Below are positions 35,712-44,641 of a stretch of DNA of 64,000 bases, piece after piece. The notes under the pieces were generated by a model. It saw nothing but the letters and a program-made list of their open reading frames with translations, did not search any database and was not told the origin of the DNA. The stretch is from Legionellaceae bacterium (lineage in GTDB: Bacteria; Pseudomonadota; Gammaproteobacteria; Legionellales; Legionellaceae). Location of the stretch: NCBI GenBank assembly GCA_018061965.1, contig JAGOTG010000001.1:266155-330154 (forward strand), read 5' to 3'. Position numbers and translations under genes: made by a program. Within the stretch, counting starts at the first letter, position 1. Each line of letters starts with the position of its first letter.

Positions 35712-36589
35712 CCGTAAATATCATCGGCGCTGGTGCTGTGGGCCAAACGTTGGGATATTTATTGGTCAAGCATCAGGTTGCTAAGATTCAAGCAATTTTT
35801 AATCAGAGCGAAGAAAGCAGCAAGCATGCCATTGAATTTATTGGACAGGGGCAATCAGTTTCCTCCATGAGCGATCTTCCTGCTGCTGATTTGTTTCTCA
35901 TAACTGTACCGGACCAAAAAATAGCTGCACTGGCTGATGAGCTGGCGGTTAAGACTCATTTGCGGGATGGTACAATCGTGATGCATTGCAGTGGTGCTTT
36001 GACATCTGCTTGTCTCGGCAGTTTACGTGCACGAGAATGTAATGTGGCTTCTTTACATCCTAGTTTTAGTTTTAAGAATCCCCAATCTTCAATCAGCCAA
36101 TTTGAGAATATCCCTTGTGCGTTAGAAGGTGATGCCGCTGCCCTGGCGACCATTACTAATCTTTTCACCTCCATCGGGGGGCAGGTATATCAGATTGCGA
36201 CAGAAAAAAAGGCTTTGTACCATGCTGCCGCAGTTTTTGGATCTAATTATGTCATTACATTATTGCAACAGGCTCGTGATTGTTTTTTGGATGCGGGTCT
36301 CTCAGAGCAGCAAGCTAAGCCTGTTTTAGATGCGTTACTGGCCAGTGTCGTAGTAAATGTGAAGCAAGCAAGTGAACCCAAATTAGCACTGACGGGCCCT
36401 ATTCAACGCGCAGATGTAACGACGATTCATCACCATTTGCAGGCGCTGACGGATCCGCTAGCGCGCGAATTTTATCTGCTAATGGCCAAAAAAACACTTT
36501 CTATTGCAGTTTTGGATGAGTCTGACAAATACCAAATCGAAGCGGTGCTCACTTCACCACTCCCTTGTGATACCAACAGTCTATACTAA
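35705..36589 (+). CDS. Rossmann-fold/DUF2520 oxidoreductase-like protein
   Basis: The 294-residue protein has an N-terminal NAD(P)-binding Rossmann domain (VNIIGAGAVGQTLGYLL, residues 4-20) and the later VMHCSGALTS and SLHPSFSFKNP blocks. A helical C-terminal DUF2520 domain includes YHAAAVFGSNYVITL and GPIQRADVTTI. It is related to ketopantoate and pyrroline-5-carboxylate reductases, but the substrate of this family is unknown. Start 35705 overlaps the truB end by seven bases, so the two are probably co-translated. Its stop overlaps the stop region of the convergent phytochelatin-synthase-like gene by four bases. Confidence 0.85.
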   Translation: MLTVNIIGAGAVGQTLGYLLVKHQVAKIQAIFNQSEESSKHAIEFIGQGQSVSSMSDLPAADLFLITVPDQKIAALADELAVKTHLRDGTIVMHCSGALTSACLGSLRARECNVASLHPSFSFKNPQSSISQFENIPCALEGDAAALATITNLFTSIGGQVYQIATEKKALYHAAAVFGSNYVITLLQQARDCFLDAGLSEQQAKPVLDALLASVVVNVKQASEPKLALTGPIQRADVTTIHHHLQALTDPLAREFYLLMAKKTLSIAVLDESDKYQIEAVLTSPLPCDTNSLY

Positions 36590-37314
36590 GCAGTATATCC
36601 CTTATGACCGATATGAACATCAACACTTGATACAAGAAACCCGCGATAGCGTGTTTTATCTTTTGTATTCACGGCATTCCATAAATTAGCTGCTTTTACC
36701 CAATAGGCAGGGTATTTATAACGCGCAACATCTAAAATCAAAAAACGATCTGTAATGGTATCATAGGCTGCAACAGGTGAGTGATGACCACTTCCTTCTT
36801 GTCCTAAAGAGGTTCTCAAAAAATTGACAATAATAAAATGTTGATTAGATATTGCTTTGCGTAATAGGGATCTAAATAGTTCAAGATTTAGATCGCTAGC
36901 ATAGTACACTTGTGTTTTTAAACCGTAGTCTTGTATTACCTCTGCAAGTTCCTTAAGAGGGATCCCTGCTTTTTGAATTTTTTCGAGCGTTATAATCTGG
37001 GTGACTGGGGCATTAAAAAAATCATCTTGGTTGAAATAATGGTAGGGAGGATGTTGGGAATCGAAAGGCGCAGGTGTTTCGGCGGCATTCAATATCATTA
37101 CGGCACTAGCAATGCCGCAATACGTTCCTGTTTTCTGGGTCGTAAAATGGGCCAGCAGTTTTAATTCATTGTGATTGAGACTGCGTTGAAAAATAATTTT
37201 TCCATGTTTACTATTGAAACCAATTAAATCTTTAGCAATAGGTTCTACAGAATGGACCATAGGCGCGGACAATGCCAATAGGAACCAAAATGATAGAAGA
37301 TATTTGAATTTCAA
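36586..37314 (-). CDS. Phytochelatin synthase-like cysteine peptidase with signal peptide
   Basis: The 242-residue protein begins with a signal peptide (MKFKYLLSFWFLLALSAPMV, cleavage near 22). A papain-like phytochelatin synthase domain follows: catalytic C66 in TGTYCGIASAVMILN, H177 in GSGHHSPVAAYD and D195 in LDVARYKYPAYWV. Bacterial short forms mostly cleave glutathione to gamma-Glu-Cys and glycine, with little phytochelatin synthesis; Legionella has a related secreted protein. An exported glutathione-handling role is therefore likely. The start is TTG 37314 with GAGGT six bases upstream. It is monocistronic between convergent DUF2520 and the rsmB-fmt-def operon. Confidence 0.9.
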   Translation of the reverse strand: MKFKYLLSFWFLLALSAPMVHSVEPIAKDLIGFNSKHGKIIFQRSLNHNELKLLAHFTTQKTGTYCGIASAVMILNAAETPAPFDSQHPPYHYFNQDDFFNAPVTQIITLEKIQKAGIPLKELAEVIQDYGLKTQVYYASDLNLELFRSLLRKAISNQHFIIVNFLRTSLGQEGSGHHSPVAAYDTITDRFLILDVARYKYPAYWVKAANLWNAVNTKDKTRYRGFLVSSVDVHIGHKGYTA

Positions 37315-37377
37315 GAGATACCTCGCTTAATAGTTACAACTTTGTAGGGCGGCAAAGTATAACGTGACCAAGATTGA

Positions 37378-38655
37378 CTACTTAATTTTCTTTATTTTTG
37401 CATAAAAAAAGCCATCCATATGATGCTCTCCAGGCAAGATCTGCAAGCCGTTGCCTGTCGCATGACCCCAAGTTTGCATAGAGAGGTCTAAATCAGCATC
37501 TGAATGATTAGTAAGAAAACTTGCGATGATTTTGTCATTCTCATCAGGCATAATTGAACAAGTTGCATACACCAATATCCCTTCTGGCGCCAATAACGCC
37601 CATAATGCGCTGAGCATTTGGATTTGTATGTGAGCGATATTTTGAATATCTGTTAAGCTGCGTAATAATTTGATATCTGGATGCCGGCGGATGATGCCGG
37701 TCGCAGAACATGGAGCATCCACTAAAATGCGATCAAAGGCCTGTCCATCCCACCACGATTTCGGGTACAAAGCATCCCCGGTATACAACTCGGGTTGCAA
37801 ACCTAGGCGGTGGCAATTGGTCTGTACCCTTTTTAAACGTTGGCCATCAACATCAAGCCCTACACAGGCTGCCAAATTCGGTTCCAATTCTAAAATTTGG
37901 CTTAATTTTCCCCCGGGCGCGCAACAGGCATCTAGGACGCGTAAACCAGGCTTTAACTCCAATAGCGGTCCGGCTAATTGCGCTGCACCATCCTGTACGG
38001 AAATATCCCCTGCTGCAAAACCGGGTAAATCGTGTACGGCACAGGCCTGCTCTACAATTAATCCCGCTGTAGTATGAGGAATGAGCCGATATGCAATCTG
38101 TTGGTTATCCAAGAGCGAGCAATAGGTTTCTCGGCTAAGGTGACTAAGATTCACGCGCAAACTCATAGGTGGGTGGGTATTATTGGCATCGATAATAGTT
38201 TGCCAATCATGTGGCCAATCGGTTTGAATTTTTTTGACTAACCAAGGGGGATGCATGGTTATGAAGTCAGGATTTGTAGCCAATTGTTCTAGAATGCTGT
38301 CTTGCTCCCGACAAAACCGGCGTAAAATGGCATTGACGAAGCCTTTGGCCCATGATTGTTTCGTGGGTAATAAGGCTACTGTTTCCTGAACTACGGCATA
38401 ATCAGGTAGTTTTAAGACGGAAATTTGAAATATTCCCAATAAAAGGCCGATCCAAATACTTAACTCTTTTGGACGTTTTTCCACCATGAGGTCAGCGATG
38501 GCAGCGAGACGATAATAGTGGCGCGCAAAGCCAAAACACAAGGTTTTGGTAAAGGGACTGAGCGAAGGATCTTGTAAACCTTGCGTTAATGACTGTTGGT
38601 TTTGGAGTAGACGCAACAAAATAGTTAACGCTTGGCCGCGTTCAGAGTGTTTCAT
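37378..38655 (-). CDS. rsmB: 16S rRNA (cytosine-967-C5)-methyltransferase RsmB
   Basis: RsmB methylates C967 of 16S rRNA. The 425-residue protein has the N-terminal NusB-like domain (FGFARHYYRL, RRFCREQD) and the RsmB catalytic domain. SAM motif I is VLDACCAPGGKLSQILEL, motif IV is VDAPCSATGIIRRHPDIK and motif VI is YATCSIMPDEN, with both active cysteines. Start 38655 (MKHSERGQ) overlaps the fmt stop by four bases (ATGA). The longer frame inside fmt is not family-like. It is the third gene of def-fmt-rsmB, the common order. Confidence 0.97.
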   Translation of the reverse strand: MKHSERGQALTILLRLLQNQQSLTQGLQDPSLSPFTKTLCFGFARHYYRLAAIADLMVEKRPKELSIWIGLLLGIFQISVLKLPDYAVVQETVALLPTKQSWAKGFVNAILRRFCREQDSILEQLATNPDFITMHPPWLVKKIQTDWPHDWQTIIDANNTHPPMSLRVNLSHLSRETYCSLLDNQQIAYRLIPHTTAGLIVEQACAVHDLPGFAAGDISVQDGAAQLAGPLLELKPGLRVLDACCAPGGKLSQILELEPNLAACVGLDVDGQRLKRVQTNCHRLGLQPELYTGDALYPKSWWDGQAFDRILVDAPCSATGIIRRHPDIKLLRSLTDIQNIAHIQIQMLSALWALLAPEGILVYATCSIMPDENDKIIASFLTNHSDADLDLSMQTWGHATGNGLQILPGEHHMDGFFYAKIKKIK

Positions 38656-39587
38656 TGTAAAACAGTGCCGATATGCAAATCCTGGCGTTGTGCATTCATA
38701 TAATCGGCGATTGTAATAGGTCGTCCTCCTGGACATTGAATAGTTTGGACCAAAATAGCCCCTTTTCCGGTAGCAACCAGCATGCCCTGACTGTCCATTG
38801 CAATAATGGTCCCAGGTGTTTGCGTGCAATGTTGAGTCATGAGGGTGGCCTTATGCATACGGACGGTCATTGTGGGTGACTGAGTAAAAGCAATGGGCCA
38901 GGGGTAATATGCGCGAATTTTGCGGTCAATGTTGATGGCTGATTCGTGCCAATTAATAGCTGCATCTTGTTTGTGAATCTTGGGTGCGTACGTGGCTTGC
39001 TCATGTTGTTGTGGCATGGCTTTTGCTGTGCCTGCTATGAGTCCATCGAGCGTAGACAATAATGGTTCTGAGGCTAAGATACTCAAATTATGCTGTAATT
39101 GTACGGAGGTTTCTTCAGCTGCAATGGCACACGTTCGAATTGTAAATGCAGCACCAGTATCCATGCCTACATCCATTTGCATGATGGTAATACCGGTTTC
39201 TGCATCTCCTGCCAAAATCGCATGTTGAATCGGTGCGGCACCTCGCCAACGAGGTAAAATCGACGCATGAACATTGATACAGCCTAAGCGTGGAATGGCC
39301 AGAACATTTTTGGGTAAGATTAACCCATAAGCAATCACCACCATCAGATCGGGCGCTAAGGCCTCTAAGTCTGCAATAACCTCATGTGGTTTGAAATTAA
39401 GCGGCTGATAAATCGGGATCTGGTGTTCCAGTCCCCAAATTTTGACAGCGGATTCTTGAATTTTTTGCCCGCGCCCAGCTGGGCGATCCGGTTGCGTATA
39501 AATCGCAATAATTTGATGTTGGCTGTTATAGAGTGCTTCTAAACAAGGTAGGCCAAACTCGGGGGTGCCCGCAAAAACAATTCTCAT
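38652..39587 (-). CDS. fmt: Methionyl-tRNA formyltransferase
   Basis: Fmt formylates initiator Met-tRNA using 10-formyl-tetrahydrofolate; its substrate tRNA gene is also in this window. The 311-residue protein begins MRIVFAGTPEFGLPCLEAL. The catalytic region is VNVH-type CINVHASILPRWRGAAPIQ followed by GITIMQMDVGMDTG. The C-terminal OB domain binds tRNA. It overlaps def by four bases and rsmB by four bases, so the operon is tightly coupled. Confidence 0.98.
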   Translation of the reverse strand: MRIVFAGTPEFGLPCLEALYNSQHQIIAIYTQPDRPAGRGQKIQESAVKIWGLEHQIPIYQPLNFKPHEVIADLEALAPDLMVVIAYGLILPKNVLAIPRLGCINVHASILPRWRGAAPIQHAILAGDAETGITIMQMDVGMDTGAAFTIRTCAIAAEETSVQLQHNLSILASEPLLSTLDGLIAGTAKAMPQQHEQATYAPKIHKQDAAINWHESAINIDRKIRAYYPWPIAFTQSPTMTVRMHKATLMTQHCTQTPGTIIAMDSQGMLVATGKGAILVQTIQCPGGRPITIADYMNAQRQDLHIGTVLQ

Positions 39588-40093
39588 TTTTGCGTTTGCT
39601 CGCGCAGATATTTATCTAATTTACGCCTCGCCATAGTCCGTTTTAAGGGGGACAGCATATCAATAAACAATTTGCCATTCATGTGATCAATTTCATGCTG
39701 CAAGCATTCGGCTAATAATTCAGAGCCTGTGATATCGAATGATTTACCATGTCGATCTAGCGCCCTTACCGTTACTGTTTGGGCCCGTTTGACGGTGTCA
39801 TAGACACCTGGTACTGATAGACATCCTTCTTTATAGGTGAGCTCACCAATGGATTCGATGATAATGGGATTGATAATTACGATTTGTTCCGATTTCTCAG
39901 GACTGACATCAATCACAGACAGACGTAAATTGACACCAATTTGGGCCGCAGCCAAACCAACGCCGCGTGTGTGATACATAGTTTCAAACATATCATCAAT
40001 CAAAGTTTGTAGACCATCGTCAAAAACAGTCACATCCACAGATACTTGGCGTAAACGCGCATCAGGAAGGTATAAAACTTTACGAATAGTCAT
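39584..40093 (-). CDS. def: Peptide deformylase
   Basis: This 169-residue metalloenzyme removes the N-formyl group from new proteins. All three motifs are present: GVGLAAAQIG, EGCLSVPG (metal Cys) and QHEIDHMNG (two metal His, catalytic Glu). Start 40093 (MTIRKVLYLPDARLR) gives the exact E. coli length; the longer frame at 40222 adds 43 unrelated residues. It is the first gene of def-fmt-rsmB. No strong ribosome binding site is seen. Confidence 0.97.
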   Translation of the reverse strand: MTIRKVLYLPDARLRQVSVDVTVFDDGLQTLIDDMFETMYHTRGVGLAAAQIGVNLRLSVIDVSPEKSEQIVIINPIIIESIGELTYKEGCLSVPGVYDTVKRAQTVTVRALDRHGKSFDITGSELLAECLQHEIDHMNGKLFIDMLSPLKRTMARRKLDKYLREQTQK

Positions 40094-40257
40094 TAAGAAA
40101 CCAGATAAAAAAATATGGCTAATTATCCCAGAAAAATAGGTTTTTGGCAAACAATATCTGTTCAAATTTTGACAAACTAGCTTTGTTTGTCTAAAACTAA
40201 GGTATGGGTTGAGAACAATCATAAATATACGATTTAGGTATAAATTTAGAGGTCAAC

Positions 40258-41376
40258 ATGGAAAGTCGGCGTGGAGAGTATACCAAGATACCCAATATTG
40301 AGATGGTTGCGCTTGGGCGCAAGTCTATGTCGCGCAAAACGGCGCTTAATATATTGGGATTAGAAGGGATGCCTTCGCCTAAAGTTTATGAAAAAGCAGT
40401 GAAAAAATTATTATTTCAACATACCGATGAATTAGGAAAACGTGCTGAAATTCTTGCGGCCCATAGCCGGCTGCTCAGTGATTATGAATTTGTATTAGGC
40501 GATCTGCGTGCGGCCGCGAAGAAATCTTATGCAGAGTATCAAAGTATGCTCCCAAGTCTTATCACCAAAGTGGCGGGACATTCAGGGGATGAGAAATTAC
40601 TTGAAGCCCTGGGTAAGCAGATAGATAAAATAAATCAAGATTACTGCGTTGATTTAGAAAAATCGGATATAGATTTAGACATGCTGAATCGTGTGTATAC
40701 GGCAGCTGTTTCGAGCGCAATACATTTAGCAAAATGCTTGATTCATAAAGAAGTGGAAATTGAATTACGAGCAAACCTAGAGAAGCTCCGTACAAATATA
40801 AATGTTGCTTATGAACATGCTGAGTCGCGCAATACTAGCGCAGTGGATCCGGTTAAAGTTTTTAAACAAGAATTTGAACACTATTTAGGTGATATTCTCA
40901 AAATTAGAGATTTAGAAAGAGAGGTATCCTGGCAAACAGCAACCGCCGATGAAGCCGAGGAATCTTTGCTATCCTACACGCGTTATCAAGACAATCTGCA
41001 GAATTTACATGTTAAATTAAAGCAATTGGGTGACCATTATTTTGTTGAGATTGATAAAGATGATGCAGATGTTTTGAAATTGCAAAAAGAATTTAATAAA
41101 GGATTTAAGCAGATTGTCTCAGATGCTAAGAAAGCATTTGCTAAAGATTCGGGGATTTGGGCGAATCTGAGCGTGTTTTTACAGATTTTGTTTTTCTGTA
41201 CGGTTGTGCCTGGATTGATCATTCTTGCTTGTGAAAAAACTGAAGACCGTAATCGCCTTTTTAACGGATCGCCCAAAGGTGAGGTGAATATTCACGATAT
41301 TTGGAAAGAATGGGAAATGGATGTTCTGCCTAGTCCAAGCGATGCGACTTTAAAACGAGGCAACCATGGTGCGTGA
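40258..41376 (+). CDS. Orphan helical protein with one C-terminal membrane segment
   Basis: I do not recognise this 372-residue protein. It looks almost wholly helical, with coiled-coil-like stretches of Leu and charged residues between about 40 and 300. One hydrophobic segment lies near 301-320 (LSVFLQILFFCTVVPGLIIL), followed by a soluble 50-residue tail. The topology (large N-terminal cytosolic part, one late membrane span) recalls tail-anchored effectors or scaffold proteins, but no motif proves it. ATG 40258 has AGAGGT five bases upstream, so the start is firm. It stands 78 bases before fadE on the same strand; 164 bases separate it from divergent def, room for promoters. Confidence 0.7.
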   Translation: MESRRGEYTKIPNIEMVALGRKSMSRKTALNILGLEGMPSPKVYEKAVKKLLFQHTDELGKRAEILAAHSRLLSDYEFVLGDLRAAAKKSYAEYQSMLPSLITKVAGHSGDEKLLEALGKQIDKINQDYCVDLEKSDIDLDMLNRVYTAAVSSAIHLAKCLIHKEVEIELRANLEKLRTNINVAYEHAESRNTSAVDPVKVFKQEFEHYLGDILKIRDLEREVSWQTATADEAEESLLSYTRYQDNLQNLHVKLKQLGDHYFVEIDKDDADVLKLQKEFNKGFKQIVSDAKKAFAKDSGIWANLSVFLQILFFCTVVPGLIILACEKTEDRNRLFNGSPKGEVNIHDIWKEWEMDVLPSPSDATLKRGNHGA

Positions 41377-41453
41377 AGCCAACAAGTATACCTTGAGCCC
41401 GTTGCGCGCAAATGCTAATCTTAAGGCTATGTGCGGTTTGGGGCAGGATACTC

Positions 41454-43883
41454 ATGGCATTTGGTTTTTTTCTTATATACTTTATAGTTACCCTCATTAT
41501 TTTATATCGACGATTTAGTCCGGTGGTGTGGGAAGTTGCGTCTGGGATTTATTTATTTATTGCGACGTTTGTCATTGGATTTCCTTGGGTCATTGGGTTT
41601 TTTCTGTGGGCAGTTATCATCGGCTGTATCCTAATCTTGCGCCAAGAGACCGTACGTTCTCTTATCGCAAAGCAATTATTTCAAATTGCGACTCGTTCTG
41701 TCCCAAAATTATCCAAAACCGAAGAAACCGCATTGAATGCCGGTGATACTTGGATAGAGCAAGATATATTTCGCGGGACTTTAGATTGGGATGATTTGGC
41801 GCAAATCAATACAGAGTTGAGCGACGAAGAACAAAGTTTTTTGGATAATGAAACGCAAGCATTATGTGACATGGTCCATGAATGGGACATTGAACAAATG
41901 CATGATTTACCCGAATCAGTCTGGACGTATATCAAGGCAAAGGGGTTTTTAGGTTTGGTGATCCCCAAAGAATATGGCGGAAAAGGGTTTTCTGCGCGGG
42001 CGCATTCCGATGTAGTCTTGAAGGTTTCCAGTCGTTCCGGCGTAGCTGCAGTGACTGTGATGGTTCCGAATTCATTAGGGCCAGGCGAATTATTGGTCCA
42101 TTATGGGACTGAAGAGCAAAAAGAGTATTATTTACCACGTTTGGCGCAAGGTATTGATATCCCTTGCTTTGCTTTGACGGAACCTCAGGCCGGAAGTGAT
42201 GCCACATCGATTCAATCTGAAGCGTTAGTCGTGAAACAAAAAATCAAAGGAAAAATGGTGTTGGGCTTATCCATCACTCTGAGTAAACGTTGGATCACGT
42301 TGGCACCGGTTGCGACTTTGATTGGGCTGGCGCTGAATCTGCGTGATCCGGATGGTTTGTTGGATGGGGAGGGCTGTGAAGGCATTACCTGTGTATTAGT
42401 GGCGCGTGATACCCCAGGCTTGGAAATTGGTAATCGACATTTGCCTATTCAGCAACCGTTTATGAATGGGACGATTCGTGGTAAAAATATTTTTGTGCCC
42501 ATTACGCAAATCATCGGTGGACAAGAAAATGCCGGACGTGGCTGGGAAATGTTGGTAGAGTGTTTGTCGATTGGCCGCTCGATTTCTTTACCTGCGCTGA
42601 GTGTTGGAACATCCAGTGTTGCTTATTTAACCAGCGGTGCCTTTGGACGGATCCGCCGCCAGTTTAATGTTGAGATTGGTGAGTTTGAAGGGGTTGAGGA
42701 AAAATTAGCTGAGATTGCAGGGCGGCAATATTTAATTAATGCGACGCGGTTACTAACGGTAGCAGCTGTGAATGCAGGCAAAAAACCGTCTGTCGCATCC
42801 GTGTTGACCAAATACTACAATACTGAATTGGCGCGCATGACCATCAACGATGCAATGGATATTCATGGTGGCCGTGCTGTTGTGTTGGGGCCTCGTAATT
42901 ACTTGGCTGCTTGTTATGCTGCTATCCCCATTTTTGTGACGGTGGAAGGGGCAAATATCATGTCGCGTAATTTATTGGTGTTTGGCCAAGGGTCTATGGC
43001 TTGCCATCCCTTTGTTCGCCAAGAATTAGTGGCGGTACGTAGCGACGATCAGGAAAAATTCGGTCAATTGATTTGGGAGCATGTATATTATTCTCTGCAT
43101 TGTTTTGCCAAAGCGGTTTGTTCAGCTTGGACAGGTGGCCGATTGATTGCAGTGCCTGCGGGAGCTTTGAAAAAACATTGCCAACGTTTGGCGCGCTTAA
43201 GTCATGCTTTTGCTTGGTTGGCAGATTTTTCTCTGATTTTTTTAGGTGGATCGTTGAAACGCAAAGAGCGCTTATCTGCGCGACTGGCGGATGGCATGTC
43301 CTATTTATATATGGCGGCAGCCGCAGTGCGTTTGGCAGGAAAATATCCTGATAGTAAAGATCATCAAGTTCATGCAGCTTGGGCTCTGACGTATTGTTTT
43401 TATCATTCGCAAAAAGCAATGTTGGATTTTTGTCAAAATTTCCCGGTACGTCCGTTGGGCATTCTCATCCGATGTTTGTTGTTTCCATGGGGACAAACTA
43501 TGCGTTACCCCTCCGATCAGGCCAGTCATCATTTGGCTCAATTGATGCAGCATCCGAATGATTATCGTCAATTGCTGACAGAGTCCATTTTTTTAAGTGG
43601 GGATCCAAGGCAACCTGTGGATAGAATGGAACATGCATTTCAATTGCTCATGGCGCATGAAGATTTGTATCATGCTATGATTGCGAAGTCGCGTGACAGT
43701 CATGAAACCATTCATGCGCGGTTGTTGGAAAAAGTAGCGTCAGGGGTATTATCCGCTGAAGAGGTGGATATCCTTATGAGTATTGAGAAAGCGTGCTGGG
43801 ATGCCATTCAAGTAGATGAATTTGAGTTTGATGCAGTGAATTCCAAACATTGTGATCCGGTGAACCAAGGAGATAAAGCATGA
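41454..43883 (+). CDS. fadE: Acyl-CoA dehydrogenase FadE
   Basis: FadE carries out the first oxidation of fatty-acid beta-oxidation. The 809-residue length matches the long FadE type (814 in E. coli). Two or three hydrophobic segments lie at the N-terminus (about 1-65). The acyl-CoA dehydrogenase core has PKEYGGKGFSARAHS, CFALTEPQAGSDA and MDIHGGRAVVLGPRNYL. The family's C-terminal domain (DUF1974) follows. Start 41454 is chosen because GCAGGA lies six bases upstream; ATG 41412 has no ribosome binding site. A small orphan gene overlaps its stop by four bases. The presence of fadE suggests host or environmental fatty acids as carbon source. Confidence 0.95.
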   Translation: MAFGFFLIYFIVTLIILYRRFSPVVWEVASGIYLFIATFVIGFPWVIGFFLWAVIIGCILILRQETVRSLIAKQLFQIATRSVPKLSKTEETALNAGDTWIEQDIFRGTLDWDDLAQINTELSDEEQSFLDNETQALCDMVHEWDIEQMHDLPESVWTYIKAKGFLGLVIPKEYGGKGFSARAHSDVVLKVSSRSGVAAVTVMVPNSLGPGELLVHYGTEEQKEYYLPRLAQGIDIPCFALTEPQAGSDATSIQSEALVVKQKIKGKMVLGLSITLSKRWITLAPVATLIGLALNLRDPDGLLDGEGCEGITCVLVARDTPGLEIGNRHLPIQQPFMNGTIRGKNIFVPITQIIGGQENAGRGWEMLVECLSIGRSISLPALSVGTSSVAYLTSGAFGRIRRQFNVEIGEFEGVEEKLAEIAGRQYLINATRLLTVAAVNAGKKPSVASVLTKYYNTELARMTINDAMDIHGGRAVVLGPRNYLAACYAAIPIFVTVEGANIMSRNLLVFGQGSMACHPFVRQELVAVRSDDQEKFGQLIWEHVYYSLHCFAKAVCSAWTGGRLIAVPAGALKKHCQRLARLSHAFAWLADFSLIFLGGSLKRKERLSARLADGMSYLYMAAAAVRLAGKYPDSKDHQVHAAWALTYCFYHSQKAMLDFCQNFPVRPLGILIRCLLFPWGQTMRYPSDQASHHLAQLMQHPNDYRQLLTESIFLSGDPRQPVDRMEHAFQLLMAHEDLYHAMIAKSRDSHETIHARLLEKVASGVLSAEEVDILMSIEKACWDAIQVDEFEFDAVNSKHCDPVNQGDKA

Positions 43884-44290
43884 GAGGGCTTGCTGATGGT
43901 AAGAGCATTGCATATGCTGATGCAATAGCAACTACTGAGAATTCAAATAATTTTTTGAGAGAAACCTTAGATAAGAGCGTCGAGAAACACCGTATGCAAG
44001 AAGAGTATGCAGGTGTCAATGCCGCTCTGGATGCAAACACCAGGCTTGTGCGTGTCAGATATGGTTATATTGAGGGTATTTCAGAAAAGGCCTTTAGAGG
44101 CCTGGCGACGCCTGCAGATTTAGAATACCTCAAAATAGGAAACATGAATTTTATTGAAGCATCTATTATCGAAAGTCTGACTCAGCTTGAGAATGAGCAT
44201 GATCAAATTGCTAAGGTTGTCATGCCCTTTTATATTGATGAAACGAGTCAGTTGGTACGTGGCTATATGATTGACGGAGAACCAGCATGA
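43880..44290 (+). CDS. Small orphan protein translationally coupled to fadE
   Basis: I do not recognise this 136-residue soluble protein. It is rich in Ala, Glu and Asn, with no signal peptide, membrane segment or known motif. Its ATG overlaps the fadE stop (ATGA) with AAGGAG nine bases upstream, so it is a real gene co-translated with fadE. Its end in turn overlaps the next small gene by four bases. The middle (ALDANTRLVRVRYGYIEG) looks like strand structure; the ends look helical. A function linked to fatty-acid use or to the next protein is possible only by context. Confidence 0.7.
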   Translation: MRGLADGKSIAYADAIATTENSNNFLRETLDKSVEKHRMQEEYAGVNAALDANTRLVRVRYGYIEGISEKAFRGLATPADLEYLKIGNMNFIEASIIESLTQLENEHDQIAKVVMPFYIDETSQLVRGYMIDGEPA

Positions 44291-44637
44291 GTCCATCTAA
44301 TCAGGGCCAAAACCAGGACGTAAAAGTAGATAAAAAAAAATTGGTAGATGATATTTGTCAGGCTTGGTTTGTTTCCCATAATATGGGCAGTGATGAGAAT
44401 GGTAGAATTCATTACCGATCAAAAGAGGGTGTGTTGTCTAAAGAAGTGGTTCCACCTGCTGAATTACGGCGTTTAATGGAGGATCCTGAGGTTGGTGTGG
44501 TTGCGAAAGCGAAGCAACTTGCGCCCAAAGTGGATTTCTCATTATTTTGGTCACCGCCAGAATTGCGGGAATATGCGGCACAGCAATCGGGTCAAGGCGG
44601 TGATGTGACACAGGGATCAGGGCCTAAAAAGGGATAG
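44287..44637 (+). CDS. Small orphan protein, last gene of the fadE operon
   Basis: I do not recognise this 116-residue protein. The N-terminus is polar (SPSNQGQNQD) and Lys-rich. The middle is mixed (DDICQAWFVSHNMGSDENGR), and the C-terminus is disordered and Gly/Gln-rich (QQSGQGGDVTQGSGPKKG). It has no membrane segment or motif. Its ATG overlaps the previous stop (ATGA) with GGAGA upstream, so fadE and the two small genes form one coupled unit. It ends four bases before the convergent murU. Confidence 0.65.
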   Translation: MSPSNQGQNQDVKVDKKKLVDDICQAWFVSHNMGSDENGRIHYRSKEGVLSKEVVPPAELRRLMEDPEVGVVAKAKQLAPKVDFSLFWSPPELREYAAQQSGQGGDVTQGSGPKKG

Positions 44638-44641
44638 TGCT

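Noticed and set aside
38656..38829. 58-residue N-terminal extension of rsmB
   Set aside because: It lies within fmt, is not family-like, and the ATGA overlap at 38652-38655 gives the normal start.
42994..43419. 141-codon minus-strand open frame
   Set aside because: It is antisense to the conserved fadE coding sequence, with no start signals.
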